Of a stretch of DNA of 64,000 bases, positions 38,501 to 47,155 are shown one piece after another. Position 1 is the stretch's first letter. Each line of letters opens with the position of its first letter. The position numbers were made by a program, and so were the translations under genes. Source of the DNA: Geminocystis sp. NIES-3709 (GTDB lineage Bacteria; Cyanobacteriota; Cyanobacteriia; Cyanobacteriales; Cyanobacteriaceae); the NCBI RefSeq assembly GCF_001548115.1, contig NZ_AP014821.1, forward strand, positions 3,227,262-3,291,261, written 5' to 3'. The notes under the pieces are model-generated. The model had not been told where the DNA came from. It saw only the letters and a program-made list of their open reading frames with translations, and did not search any database.

Positions 38501-41500
38501 CCGTCCAGTGGATGCTAACACAGCGATCGTACCATCTTGAGGATTAGTAGCAAGATCTTCAGGGCGAGAAAACTTGAATGCTCCCACTGCTTCGGCTAAA
38601 GCATCTTGTTTTTCTTGAGTGGCAAAACCTTGGGAATCATAACCCTCTGTGTTTGCTAACTCAGGACGATAAAAATCAATTTCGACAAAACTGCCTGATC
38701 GACCTTCTTTAGTACCATTGAACTGACTAGGATCAATATCTCCATTATCAGTCGTCCAAACGTAGAGTTTGCCTTGAGCTAAACCATTGCGAACAAGAAT
38801 ATCTGGTCCTTCACCTTGTCCTTTTTCCCCTACATAAAGTAATAAAGGCGCACCACCTCGATCGTCTCCAATTAATAAGGCTACTTTGTCCGTTGTACCA
38901 GTATCTAATTGAGTAACACTTTCCCATGCGGCACGTCCCATCCAAGGCACAGCATAAAGGGTATTACTTTCAGGATCTAAAACAAATTCTGTACCGCCAT
39001 CGGTTTCTTCCCCAGTGAAAAATAAACCATCCACTAAACCACGATTATCACCAAATTGATTAGCAATAATGTATTGAGCAGAACAAAGGCGATCGAGTCC
39101 CATAAAATCAAGATCACTGGCTTCGTCCACCACTTCACCCGCACGGTTAATAATGGTATCGTAGGCTAATCCAGCTCCTTCTAGTTCACGAGTATCCTTG
39201 TTGATGTCAAAGAAACTAACTCGCCCTCCTGTCAATTGAGTACCATTAGCGAGGGTATAGGCATAACCAGCATCACTACTCAATTCATGGTTAGCTAATA
39301 CTCGAACAGTGTCATCATCGAGAGCAAATGCACCTAAACCATCGAGAATACCGGGAGGTACATAATATTCGCCATTACCATTAGCCACAATTTCACCAAC
39401 AGTAAAAACTGGCTCTACCTCAAATGTTTCCAAGCCTTGCACTTGTGCTGGTTGATTAGGAGGAGTAAATCCTGCATCGAGTTCAAAAACATTGGTGGTG
39501 TTACTTACTTCGTTGCTTACTACTAATAAGGGTTTACCATTGGGGCTATCTTGTGCAGAAATAAAGATTAATCCTTCAGGACCAGAATCCGTTAAATTAG
39601 TTTCAGGGTCTTGTTCAAAGTCACGGGTGTTGATATATTGGACAAATTCGGGAGTTTCAGGGTTGGTAACGTTATAAACCATTACCCCACCGATGCGCTC
39701 TAAACCAACAAAAGCATAGGTTTCACCATAAATTGTACCAACTGTTACCCCTTCTGGTTCAGGCCCTTTGTTGTCGCTACGGTTGTCGAAGTCGTTATTG
39801 GAGTTACTAGCGTTGAAGTAGTCAGGGAAGGCTTGAGCGGTGATACGTTCAAAATCGTCGCCACTGTCAAAAACTAAGTTACCTTCGCTATCCCAAATAG
39901 TAAACGATCGAGTTCCAAAGGCATAAAGTTCATCGTAGGCGATTTCACCGATAATTTGCCCTCGAATTTCACCCCCGGGGTTGCCAGTAGTATGAAGGTT
40001 AAAGTAATATTCGGTGTCTTCTCCTTGGGCAGTTTTTTCGATGGTATTTTCTTGCCAAGTACTGGTTAAATTGGCTGTACCATCTTCATCGATGGTGATA
40101 ACGGTGTCAGCATCTTCTAAAATATCCCATACAACGCCGCCATTTGCACCTCGGAAGGCTTCGTGAATGTGTAAGAGGGTGACATCATCAGCAGTGGATT
40201 CAGTAAGGGGGTTGCCTGTTAAAGCACCAAAATCAAGCCCAGTTACTTCTAGCTCAACTTGTAAAAATCCATTGTTATCAACCCATGCTAAAGCCTCTCC
40301 TTCTGCTTCTGTGGTGACAGGAGGCACTTCTTGACTACCATCTAATTCTGACACAAAAACGGCTCGATCGCTCTGCCCTAAAGTGTTAGTAACGTTAAGA
40401 CGACCTAAATTTTCATCTTCTTGTAACTCTCTGAAGTTGGGAAAAGCCACAGGATCGAGAATTAAATCATCAACCCCTGATTCTTCGTTGTATAAGTCTC
40501 CTTCTTCTAAGTCAGGGAAAACATCATCTCCAGTAGGGCGAAGTCTGGCATCTCCTTCGTTAGCCGTTACATAATAGGTTTCACCATTGACAGTATAGGA
40601 TGCGATCGCATCAGGTAAATACATACCCAAAACAGGATGATTAACAATATTGATAGCATCATCTCGATCGCTTGCGTCTAAACCGTTAGATTGAACTTGA
40701 ATAATGCCCAAGGTTACAGGTTCGGGGGTATAATCATCATTGAGGGTGAATGTGCCATCACCGTTAAGGGTAATTCCCGCTACACGAAAATCATTATCGT
40801 TGATAACTGCGATCGAATTATCGCCCATATAGGCTAAACCTTCTACTTTCTCAACGGTGTTATAACCTACTTGGTTGAGATCAACATAGAGATTTTTGTT
40901 GATAAGATTGATACCCTGAGAGGCTAATTCTTCGGGAGTCATTTCGTCAACGGTTTTGAAAACTCCGTCTCCTAAGTCGATGGGTGCAGATTGATTTGTG
41001 ATGTTCGTTGCACCATCTAAACTAAAACGATAGACTTTCTTTTCAATGTTAGCACTTGGATCGCTGTCGATCGCATCATCATCTCTTTCAACGACTAAAA
41101 ATTCACCATTGCCAATATATACTGCATCCCCAATTTTATCAGCACGGCTGTTTCCTTCTGTACCCAAATCAGGGTTATCTAAACGGTAGAGATATTCAGC
41201 AGTAGTGGTTTGGGTGGTAAGATCAAATTCCACAATGCGGATGTTATTTAAACCGTTTAACGTGCCATTACTAAGAGTGTCAGGGTTACGGATAGGGCTT
41301 TGCACAAAAGCATATAATTTATTATTGTCACTATCTAAGGCAACCGCTTCAAAACCTCTGTTTTGTCTTCTTTGAGCGATAACCGCAGGTAAGGTTTCGA
41401 TACCAAAATCTCCTGCACTACCTCCACCAGCGACTCCCGTGCCTTCGGGTACAAATCGATCGATCAAAGTACCATCGGTATTAAAATGATAGATAGCAGG

Positions 41501-42730
41501 GCGGTATTCATCCACCATCCAAAAAGTACCATCCTCAGCCATTACAATGCCTTCTAAATCTGCACCAACAGCATCGAGAGGAGTGATTACTTCATTGTTT
41601 AAATCAACAGGAATTTCGTCATTATAAGGGGTGTTGCCTGTGCCATCAGGAATACTGATATTAGGTAAACCCGTAATAGGAGTGCCATCGGCTTGTTTGA
41701 TACTAACTCTTTCGGTGATGGTAATTTCCCCTGTCGCTTGATCTAACTCCAAACGAACTATCTCAGGGCTAAAGTCTGGCAATAAGAAAGGGCGATTACT
41801 GCCTGTGGGTTCACCATTCGGTCCTCGATCGGTATGAGTGATATACTTTAATTTACCATCGGCGGTTTTGCCTTCAAAAAATAAACCAGAAAAACCCCCT
41901 AAGAGAATTTCTTGGTTGCCAATAGTTGTACCAATGGAGGGTAAATTATCAATTTCGTAAGTTTCCAGTGTGCTAGAGTTGACACTATGATCTTTAAAGC
42001 CTAGAGGTTGAATAGATTCAACGGTAGCAGTGGCAATATCCACAATAGCGATCGCATTATTTTCTTGTAATGTCACCCATGCTTTTGTGCCATCTCCAGA
42101 AAATGCAATATACTCAGGTTCAACATCTTGAGCGACAGTTGCATTAGGTCCAAAAATACGCACTCCTTCACTACGAAGTTGATCAATTTGACTGTTAAAA
42201 GCGGTAAAAGTAGCTTCTTGTACTGTAGCGTTAGCGACTCCACTGCTTAAATCAATAATGCTGACAGAACCTTCTGGATCAAAGCTATAATCTTCGTTAG
42301 GCTCACCTTCATTAGCACTTAATACTCTAGTACCATCAGGAGAAAATGTCACCATATCAGGTAAAAAGCCAACGGTTTGCTTACCTAAAAATTCTCCAGT
42401 GGAGGCATCAAAAAATTGAACTTCTCCTCGTTGGTGATTACCCGTAGCAGATTCAACAATTGCTAAGGCAACAGCGATAATTCCTTCACTGACTGTGCCT
42501 TGTTTGCCAACCGCAACGCTATTCGGTATTAAAGCAAAACCATCGCCTACTGCTTGAGTGTTAAGAGGTAAATCGCCAATTTTTGTGATGTTATTGGTAT
42601 CACTTAAATTCAGGATTTCTACTACATCTCCAGCTACCACAAATAATTGTTCACTGATAGCATCAAATGCTGGAATTTCAGCACCATTTTCACTGGCGTA
42701 TCTACCAATGAGACTAAGATTAATGTCCAT
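35564..42730 (-). CDS. Giant extracellular multi-phosphatase (phytase-like, CHRD, PhoX-like, 5'-nucleotidase-like)
   Basis: A 2388-residue acidic protein without a signal peptide, so probably exported by type I secretion. Approximate order: beta-propeller 'choice-of-anchor I' region (1-255); esterase-like phytase domain (257-627, GFSGLFFEGKTADGKLKYI, THTDRGPNGEP); continuation of the propeller (655-790) interrupted by a CHRD domain (790-927, LDGSQEVPPV, TTGNPGGEIRGQI); propeller end (927-1090); PhoX/DUF839 alkaline-phosphatase-like domain (1097-1577, VLANHELSS, FFTGEETDGG, GDDRGGAPLLLYVG); 5'-nucleotidase/metallophosphatase (1580-2193, GNHEFDAG, GGSHRV); three C-terminal repeats (2243-2388, YRFRTGNGTYLYVG, EERQ). 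The likely role is release of phosphate from organic phosphorus outside the cell. In the nucleotidase, the usual D-x-H is D-Q-E. A candidate Pho box lies upstream. Confidence 0.85.
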   Translation of the reverse strand: MDINLSLIGRYASENGAEIPAFDAISEQLFVVAGDVVEILNLSDTNNITKIGDLPLNTQAVGDGFALIPNSVAVGKQGTVSEGIIAVALAIVESATGNHQRGEVQFFDASTGEFLGKQTVGFLPDMVTFSPDGTRVLSANEGEPNEDYSFDPEGSVSIIDLSSGVANATVQEATFTAFNSQIDQLRSEGVRIFGPNATVAQDVEPEYIAFSGDGTKAWVTLQENNAIAIVDIATATVESIQPLGFKDHSVNSSTLETYEIDNLPSIGTTIGNQEILLGGFSGLFFEGKTADGKLKYITHTDRGPNGEPTGSNRPFLLPDFSPEIVRLELDQATGEITITERVSIKQADGTPITGLPNISIPDGTGNTPYNDEIPVDLNNEVITPLDAVGADLEGIVMAEDGTFWMVDEYRPAIYHFNTDGTLIDRFVPEGTGVAGGGSAGDFGIETLPAVIAQRRQNRGFEAVALDSDNNKLYAFVQSPIRNPDTLSNGTLNGLNNIRIVEFDLTTQTTTAEYLYRLDNPDLGTEGNSRADKIGDAVYIGNGEFLVVERDDDAIDSDPSANIEKKVYRFSLDGATNITNQSAPIDLGDGVFKTVDEMTPEELASQGINLINKNLYVDLNQVGYNTVEKVEGLAYMGDNSIAVINDNDFRVAGITLNGDGTFTLNDDYTPEPVTLGIIQVQSNGLDASDRDDAINIVNHPVLGMYLPDAIASYTVNGETYYVTANEGDARLRPTGDDVFPDLEEGDLYNEESGVDDLILDPVAFPNFRELQEDENLGRLNVTNTLGQSDRAVFVSELDGSQEVPPVTTEAEGEALAWVDNNGFLQVELEVTGLDFGALTGNPLTESTADDVTLLHIHEAFRGANGGVVWDILEDADTVITIDEDGTANLTSTWQENTIEKTAQGEDTEYYFNLHTTGNPGGEIRGQIIGEIAYDELYAFGTRSFTIWDSEGNLVFDSGDDFERITAQAFPDYFNASNSNNDFDNRSDNKGPEPEGVTVGTIYGETYAFVGLERIGGVMVYNVTNPETPEFVQYINTRDFEQDPETNLTDSGPEGLIFISAQDSPNGKPLLVVSNEVSNTTNVFELDAGFTPPNQPAQVQGLETFEVEPVFTVGEIVANGNGEYYVPPGILDGLGAFALDDDTVRVLANHELSSDAGYAYTLANGTQLTGGRVSFFDINKDTRELEGAGLAYDTIINRAGEVVDEASDLDFMGLDRLCSAQYIIANQFGDNRGLVDGLFFTGEETDGGTEFVLDPESNTLYAVPWMGRAAWESVTQLDTGTTDKVALLIGDDRGGAPLLLYVGEKGQGEGPDILVRNGLAQGKLYVWTTDNGDIDPSQFNGTKEGRSGSFVEIDFYRPELANTEGYDSQGFATQEKQDALAEAVGAFKFSRPEDLATNPQDGTIAVLASTGRDSLFPEDSWGTTYQIDVDFADLNNITAQADIFYDGDDAGNGQFESPDFGLRSPDNLEWATNGLIYIQEDRSFGEFGLTSGEEASIWELSPETGILTRVAQIDRTAVPEGQTDGSPDDIGNWESSGIIDVSSLFDETPGSLFLFDVQAHSLQDGVIEREGLVQGGQLAFFENTDKNFTLQLLHASDQEAGIPALQDAIGFSAVMNALDANYENTLKLTSGDLFIAGPFFNASLDIYGQQGIADILIQNELGWDAAAVGNHEFDAGPSTFYNMLAPNAEIEGVGIDPETGYLGALFPYLATNLDYSTDSSNLKNLVVESGEAPLPNSLTESTVIDVNGEQVGVIGAVVPYLPQIANIGGITMLTDPNSRDIEVNAQLLADNIQPFVDELISQGINKIVLMTHLQQFEIEQALATKLTGVDIIMGGGSHRVMANTDDPLREDETQTPPELLQPYPQVFQDADGNDVYLINTGANYRYLGQLIVEFDPNGQIIEIGDDSGTFATDIEGVDRLYEEDITTFEQVKEVANPEVVAVVDNVGDFINSKDGTIFGNTEVWLNGFRSSVRTEETNLGNLTADANLWYAEQYDFDIDISVKNGGGIRDQIGVSFIDGGTNELVQLPPQANLAVGKEEGDVSQLDIENSLRFNNILSVADISAQGIKDLAEHFVAQWAEGATPGQFGQIGGFSFSFDPDNTAIEFIRDDNGLATGVEVAGERIQNLVLNREDGTKEVIFSDGEFKVDPNATYKMVILDFLATGGDGYPAFYFENVVRLDTLTPEGLPNNSNLPIAGEQDALAEYLAEFHPTAQEAFNEADTPISEDTRIQNLNFRDDTILDDTDPLLNDQIYRFRTGNGTYLYVGAEERQSILQSNFGFVEEGEAFKASFEDDDELTPIYRFRNTNLTGSYLYVGEEERQNLLNNNNFGFVQEGLAFYTYGADAQQGEDIYRFSTVPGGYILVGNEERQSIVQNYSSFTQEGIAFEALA

Positions 42731-43238
42731 AGTTAACCATTATTAACCGATTTTTGTATGAGTGAAATTTCCCTCATCATAAAGGAAATCACTTATAGGG
42801 TAAAGGATTTAAGTTAAATCAACGTTAAGCGATCGATAATGAATGATTAACAAACACAGATTTTTTTCGTATTATTTGTTAAGGCGATTACCTCTTAGGA
42901 ATTAGCGTTTAGCTTTTTTCAATTAAAGAATAAGTAATCAATTACTAATGTTGACAAGAAATTTAACTTAACAATCGGTAATACCTGAGTTCGATATAAG
43001 AATAGGTGATGATTTGCTCTAGTTGACAGGTAGATTATATCTCTTGTGAATTAAGAAAATTCTCTCAAAAATAGACAAATATTGAGCATTTTTCTCCCAT
43101 TGGACTTGTCCACTTCTTGTCTACTTGTCTTGTGTTCATCATTTTTCTTCTGTCGAACTGATAATGACTAAGTAGTGGAGGGCGATTCTTCTCAGCTTTC
43201 TGTGATAAAGTGCTTAAATAAAACGGGAATTAAAAATT
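42731..43238. other. Divergent promoter region with Pho box, no gene seen
   Basis: 508 bases between the giant phosphatase gene and the creatininase-family gene. Apart from the Pho box at 42811-42829, I see a TTGACA-like string near 43023 and no ORF or RNA. Confidence 0.55.
42811..42829 (-). promoter_or_regulatory. Candidate Pho box (SphR/PhoB site)
   Basis: Read leftward the site is CTTAACGT-TGA-TTTAACTT. Two 8-mers with a 3-base spacer fit the cyanobacterial Pho box pattern PyTTAAPyPy(T/A) with one mismatch. It lies about 80 bases before the start of the giant phosphatase gene, a sensible place for phosphate-starvation control. Confidence 0.6.
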
Positions 43239-43979
43239 ATGCTGTTACATTTATCCACTTGGCAAGAGATTGAAACCTACCTAAAAGATAATGATAGTGT
43301 GATCATACCGATCGGATCTACTGAACAACATGGCCCCACAGGGTTAATAGGTACAGATGCGATTTGTGCCGAAAAAGTGGCGATCGGTGTCTCCATGAAC
43401 GTTAAAACTATCGTAGCACCAACAATTAATGTAGGTATGGCTCTTCATCATACTGCTTTTCCAGGTACTATTAGTTTACGTCCCACAACTTTAATTCTTT
43501 ATGTTCAAGACTATGTTACTTCTTTAGCAAAGGCAGGTTTTCGTAAGTTCTTTTTTATTAATGGTCATGGTGGTAATATTGCTACTGTCAAAGCGTCTTT
43601 TTCCCAAATTTATGATCATTTAGAGAGTTTGAATTTACCTAATAGTAATCGGGTAAAATGTACGATCGCCAACTGGTTTATGGCTCGTGAAGTATATAAA
43701 TTAGCTAAAGAATTGTATGGAGATCAAGAAGGTTCTCATGCTACTCCCTCTGAAGTTGCCTTAACTCAATTTGTTTATCCTGAAGTGATTAAAACTGCGG
43801 TACTTAGTGAAGAAGTCGGAAAAGGACACTCAATTTATGGAGCGACTAATTTTCGTGAGTGCTACCCTGATGGTAGAATGGGATCAAATCCGGCTTTGGC
43901 TACTCCAGAACACGGTCAACAGTTCTATGAGTTAGCGGTAAAAGAACTAACGAACAGTTATCTTGAATTTATCAGTTAG
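43239..43979 (+). CDS. Creatininase-family amidohydrolase
   Basis: A 246-residue metal-dependent hydrolase of the creatininase superfamily (relatives include creatinine amidohydrolase and MftE). The metal ligands are visible: Glu and His in IGSTEQHGP, Asp in IGTDAI, His in FFINGHGGN, and Glu in the region after EGSHATPSEV. The motif HTAFPGTISLRPTTLI is also typical. Cyanobacteria are not known to use creatinine, so the real substrate is probably another cyclic amide or formamide. It lies 39 bases upstream of a nitrilase-family gene on the same strand, which suggests an amide-degrading pair. Confidence 0.87.
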   Translation: MLLHLSTWQEIETYLKDNDSVIIPIGSTEQHGPTGLIGTDAICAEKVAIGVSMNVKTIVAPTINVGMALHHTAFPGTISLRPTTLILYVQDYVTSLAKAGFRKFFFINGHGGNIATVKASFSQIYDHLESLNLPNSNRVKCTIANWFMAREVYKLAKELYGDQEGSHATPSEVALTQFVYPEVIKTAVLSEEVGKGHSIYGATNFRECYPDGRMGSNPALATPEHGQQFYELAVKELTNSYLEFIS

Positions 43980-44018
43980 ACGGGCTACAAAAATCTTATT
44001 TTCTATTTTTAATCACAG

Positions 44019-44834
44019 ATGAAATCATATATTGCGGCGGCAGTTTGCATGACTAGCACTCCTGATGTTGACAACAATTTAACTCAGGCAGAAGAATTAA
44101 TTGAATTAGCGGTTAATCAGGGAGCAAAATTGATTGGTTTGCCTGAAAATTTCTCTTTTTTGGGAAAAGATGACGAGAAAATTACTCAGGTTGATACGAT
44201 CGCCACCAAGAGTGAAAAATTCTTGATTCGCATGGCACAACGTTTTCAAATTACTATTTTAGGTGGTGGTTTTCCTACTCCTTTTGTGGAAGATAAATCA
44301 AAAGCCCATAATACTGCTATTTTAATTGACCCTAACGGTTTAGAATTGGCTCGTTACGATAAAGCACATTTATTTGATGTTAATGTTCCTGATGGCAATA
44401 ACTATCATGAGTCTAGCACCGTTAAAGCTGGTTTCGTCTTACCCCCTGTATATGATGGTGGTGATTTAGGTAAATTGGGATTATCTATCTGCTATGATGT
44501 GCGTTTTCCAGAGGTTTTTCGTCATTTATCTAAAAATGGTGCTGAGGTTTTATTTATTCCTGCGGCTTTTACTGCTTATACGGGGAAAGATCATTGGCAA
44601 GTATTATTACAAGCAAGGGCGATCGAAAATACTTGTTATGTAATAGCACCTGCTCAAACTGGTAATCATTATGCTCGTCGTTGTAGTCATGGTCATGCTA
44701 TGATTATCGATCCTTGGGGCTCGATCTTGGCTAGTACGGGTTCTCAAATTGGGGTTGCGATCGCAGAAGTTAATCCTCAAAGATTACAACAAGTACGTCA
44801 ACAGATGCCTTGTTTACAACATCGTGTTTTTTAG
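44019..44834 (+). CDS. Nitrilase-family carbon-nitrogen hydrolase (Nit-type amidase)
   Basis: A 271-residue amidase with the Glu-Lys-Cys triad of the nitrilase superfamily: Glu in LIGLPENFSFLG, Lys in RYDKAHLFDV, and Cys in LGLSICYDVRFPE. The sequence pattern is that of the Nit1/Nit2 branch, which repairs deaminated glutathione or acts as omega-amidase. The closing region ARRCSHGHAMIIDPWG is typical. It is likely cotranscribed with the creatininase-family gene 39 bases upstream. A hairpin terminator follows. Confidence 0.9.
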   Translation: MKSYIAAAVCMTSTPDVDNNLTQAEELIELAVNQGAKLIGLPENFSFLGKDDEKITQVDTIATKSEKFLIRMAQRFQITILGGGFPTPFVEDKSKAHNTAILIDPNGLELARYDKAHLFDVNVPDGNNYHESSTVKAGFVLPPVYDGGDLGKLGLSICYDVRFPEVFRHLSKNGAEVLFIPAAFTAYTGKDHWQVLLQARAIENTCYVIAPAQTGNHYARRCSHGHAMIIDPWGSILASTGSQIGVAIAEVNPQRLQQVRQQMPCLQHRVF

Positions 44835-44850
44835 AAAAAAAGTTGTCCAA

Positions 44851-44874
44851 AAATCCCCATTTTTCTGGGGGTTT
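44851..44874 (+). terminator. Rho-independent terminator after the nitrilase gene
   Basis: AAATCCCCATTTTTCTGGGG followed by GTTT forms a CCCC/GGGG stem with an A/T-rich extension and ends in T residues. It lies 17 bases after the stop, between convergent genes. Confidence 0.65.
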
Positions 44875-44902
44875 CTCTTAAGAAATAAAATTTTAATTCT
44901 CA

Positions 44903-45496
44903 CTAAATAGATAATTCTGAAGAAAAATCTGTCACTTTTTCAAATCGTAAAGCACCATGATTAGATCCCCATTTTTGTTCATGGGTATTAACATCCATTC
45001 CTCGATCGAGACTAACAAAAGTATTTTCTGTTAACTCTACCTCACTAACTAAATAAGTCAATACATCACCCTTTTTTATTAAACATTGATCTCCTTCTAC
45101 CCTACCGTAAAATTTATTATTTTCTCTAGTAAATACCATTGAACAATTGCAACGTCTTTCAATAATATTTGGGGTAATTGTTCTTAAAATATCTTGGTTA
45201 TGTCCTGAACCTGCGTAAAGAATAGGGTCATTAAGACTATAATTTTCCACATAGACTTGATTGTCTTGTGCCACAAAACGATGCACTCCTTGACGGTAAG
45301 GAGTCCACATATTATAGTCGTAAACTTGTTCAGAGTAAAAACCGATTCCTTGAAAAAAATCCCAAGGTAATGGTCGAAAAAAAACATGAATATGAGCAAA
45401 TAATTGGGGATGATCAAAAGATTGTTTTTTATTACTAAACTCTCCAGCTATCCACTGTGCTAAAGTCGTCATTAATTCCACGTTTTTATCTACCAT
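44903..45496 (-). CDS. cpeT: CpcT/CpeT-family phycobiliprotein lyase
   Basis: A 197-residue chromophore lyase that attaches a bilin to a Cys of a phycobiliprotein beta subunit. The motifs HPQLFAHIHVFFRPLPWDFF, GIGFYSEQVYDYNMWTPYRQG, and RRCNCSMVFTRENNKFYG are those of the CpcT/CpeT family. The order cpeC, second linker, cpeS, cpeT on one strand copies the known cpeCDESTR operon, and pebAB is adjacent. I therefore favour CpeT (phycoerythrin) over CpcT (phycocyanin). No cpeR follows; the next gene is the convergent nitrilase. Confidence 0.85.
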   Translation of the reverse strand: MVDKNVELMTTLAQWIAGEFSNKKQSFDHPQLFAHIHVFFRPLPWDFFQGIGFYSEQVYDYNMWTPYRQGVHRFVAQDNQVYVENYSLNDPILYAGSGHNQDILRTITPNIIERRCNCSMVFTRENNKFYGRVEGDQCLIKKGDVLTYLVSEVELTENTFVSLDRGMDVNTHEQKWGSNHGALRFEKVTDFSSELSI

Positions 45497-45575
45497 TATT
45501 TATTTTTATACTTATTTAATTTCTTCTTAAATTAGGTATATATTTTACAATATTTTAAAAGTTAGATTTTGTATT

Positions 45576-46100
45576 TTAATCATATTTAATTTCAGAGGAA
45601 AAAGATGCTGTGGTAACACCTTTTCCGTCACTAGTTTTGATCATGGAAACCCGAAATCTCAATTTAGGATTGATAAACCAAATTTTTTCTTCTGCACTAG
45701 CACGATCGTAATTAGTCGTTAATACGAAAGTTCCATCATTTTGTATTTCATAATTGGCGATGGCTGGCATGGTTTCCGCATAACCTCTGTCTCTTAATAA
45801 TCTTCCCTGATCAGGATTTTGAGGATCAGGCAACGGAACTAATACTGTTGTACCTTTCAATTCTTCCTTGACATCCCAATCGGATTCTCCTTCCCAAGTC
45901 ATTCTAAAAGGACTTTGCACTAAATCAGGATCGATATTATGTTCTTTACATAAATTAATTACTTCTGGATCATCGGTATTTAAAGAAATAATTTCTATTT
46001 CTGATTTTACTTCCTCTAAATAACTGAAAGCAAGATGATGAACACTACGAAGCGATCGCCAACTTCCCAAAGATTGTTGCACAAATTCAGCAATCGTCAT
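45576..46100 (-). CDS. cpeS: CpcS/CpeS-family phycobiliprotein lyase
   Basis: A 174-residue lipocalin-like bilin lyase. Typical segments: a start similar to SLGSWRSLRSVHHLAF, DPDLVQSPFRMTWEGESDW, GTTVLVPLPDPQNPDQGRLL, RDRGYAE, and the closing FSSEIKYD. These lyases usually attach phycocyanobilin or phycoerythrobilin at the Cys-82-equivalent site. By sequence it might be a CpcU/CpeU-type paralogue rather than CpeS in the strict sense. Its place between the linker genes and cpeT matches cpeS in the cpeCDESTR operon. Confidence 0.82.
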   Translation of the reverse strand: MTIAEFVQQSLGSWRSLRSVHHLAFSYLEEVKSEIEIISLNTDDPEVINLCKEHNIDPDLVQSPFRMTWEGESDWDVKEELKGTTVLVPLPDPQNPDQGRLLRDRGYAETMPAIANYEIQNDGTFVLTTNYDRASAEEKIWFINPKLRFRVSMIKTSDGKGVTTASFSSEIKYD

Positions 46101-46270
46101 TTTAATAACTTTTAAAACAAAATAAATGAAGTATTAATTAAGCTAAAATCAATATTAATTATACATTTTATAGTAATAGTAAATAAACTGTAACAAATTT
46201 CGATTTTATTGTCTTAAATGTACTTTCTATCTCCTTATCTTTGTCCATCAACTGCCAACAATTAATAAAT

Positions 46271-47032
46271 TTACGCAACTTCAGTAATACTTACAATAGT
46301 ACCACCTGCTCGGTGAATACGTTGAATTTGAGGAGTCATTTTACCGCCAGAAACAACATAGACTGTATTGCTGACTCGACGAGGAGCGTCAAATTTAGAT
46401 CCTTTAACCACAATTTTAAACTGTTTTTCAGTGGCATCCTTGTAACCAGAGTGACCACCGCTAGAAGGTAATGTGATTTTATTATCTCCATTCGTAGCGA
46501 TCGCTTCCACTAAACGAGAAGATTTAACGGCACTGTCAACGGAAGCATAACCGCCCCAAACATTCAATATACGGTTATATTCAGATTGTTTTTGACCATT
46601 TTGGGTAGAAGCACCTTGATAGTAAGGAACGATATTTTCACCAAATTTACTTTGGTATTCATCACTATCTAAATAGGAGTCAATTTCTGCATCATAACCT
46701 TGTTCAATAGTGATTTGAATATGCTCAGAGAGTTCACTTTGATCTTGAGGCGCACGCCCTAATAAATGTTTGAAGTTAAGTTCGACAAAGCGATAAGGAG
46801 CGCAAGATTCAAAATAGCGACGACGATAAAACTCAGATTTTGCCACTTCACGAATAAAGTTACGGACAGTCAATTCACCATTGCAAAAGCGAGATTCAGC
46901 ACTGGTTAAGCGTTCACTTTCCATCACATGGGGATTACCCAAAACTTGACGATAAACAGCACGAATAACATTTTGTACTTCATCACCACTAAGGGTATGT
47001 AATTCGAGGGGAGTATCTAAAAGTAAAGCCAT
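46271..47032 (-). CDS. Phycobilisome rod linker (CpeD/CpeE type)
   Basis: A 253-residue linker. The N-terminal PBS-linker domain (about residues 18-150) has VIRAVYRQVLGNPHVMESER, a FVELNFKHLLGRAPQD segment and SYLDSDEYQSKFGENIVPYY. The C-terminal CpcD-like domain (about 195-253) ends RIHRAGGTIVSITEV. It organises hexamers in phycobilisome rods. Placed directly after cpeC and before cpeS, it corresponds to cpeD or cpeE; I cannot separate the two by eye, so no symbol is given. Only one of them is present here. Confidence 0.88.
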   Translation of the reverse strand: MALLLDTPLELHTLSGDEVQNVIRAVYRQVLGNPHVMESERLTSAESRFCNGELTVRNFIREVAKSEFYRRRYFESCAPYRFVELNFKHLLGRAPQDQSELSEHIQITIEQGYDAEIDSYLDSDEYQSKFGENIVPYYQGASTQNGQKQSEYNRILNVWGGYASVDSAVKSSRLVEAIATNGDNKITLPSSGGHSGYKDATEKQFKIVVKGSKFDAPRRVSNTVYVVSGGKMTPQIQRIHRAGGTIVSITEVA

Positions 47033-47155
47033 ATTTTTAATCCTTTGATATTAATGTTTTTGAGTCTTTAGATCTTTAATGTTCGGTCTATGAAAGTTGT
47101 AATCGTTCCTATTCTTCTTGTCTTCTTTTTCATTTAAGAGAAAAAAGCGATTGCT

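Noticed and set aside
45184-45417. Second-frame ORF inside cpeT
   Set aside because: It is an alternate frame of a recognised lyase gene with no independent support.
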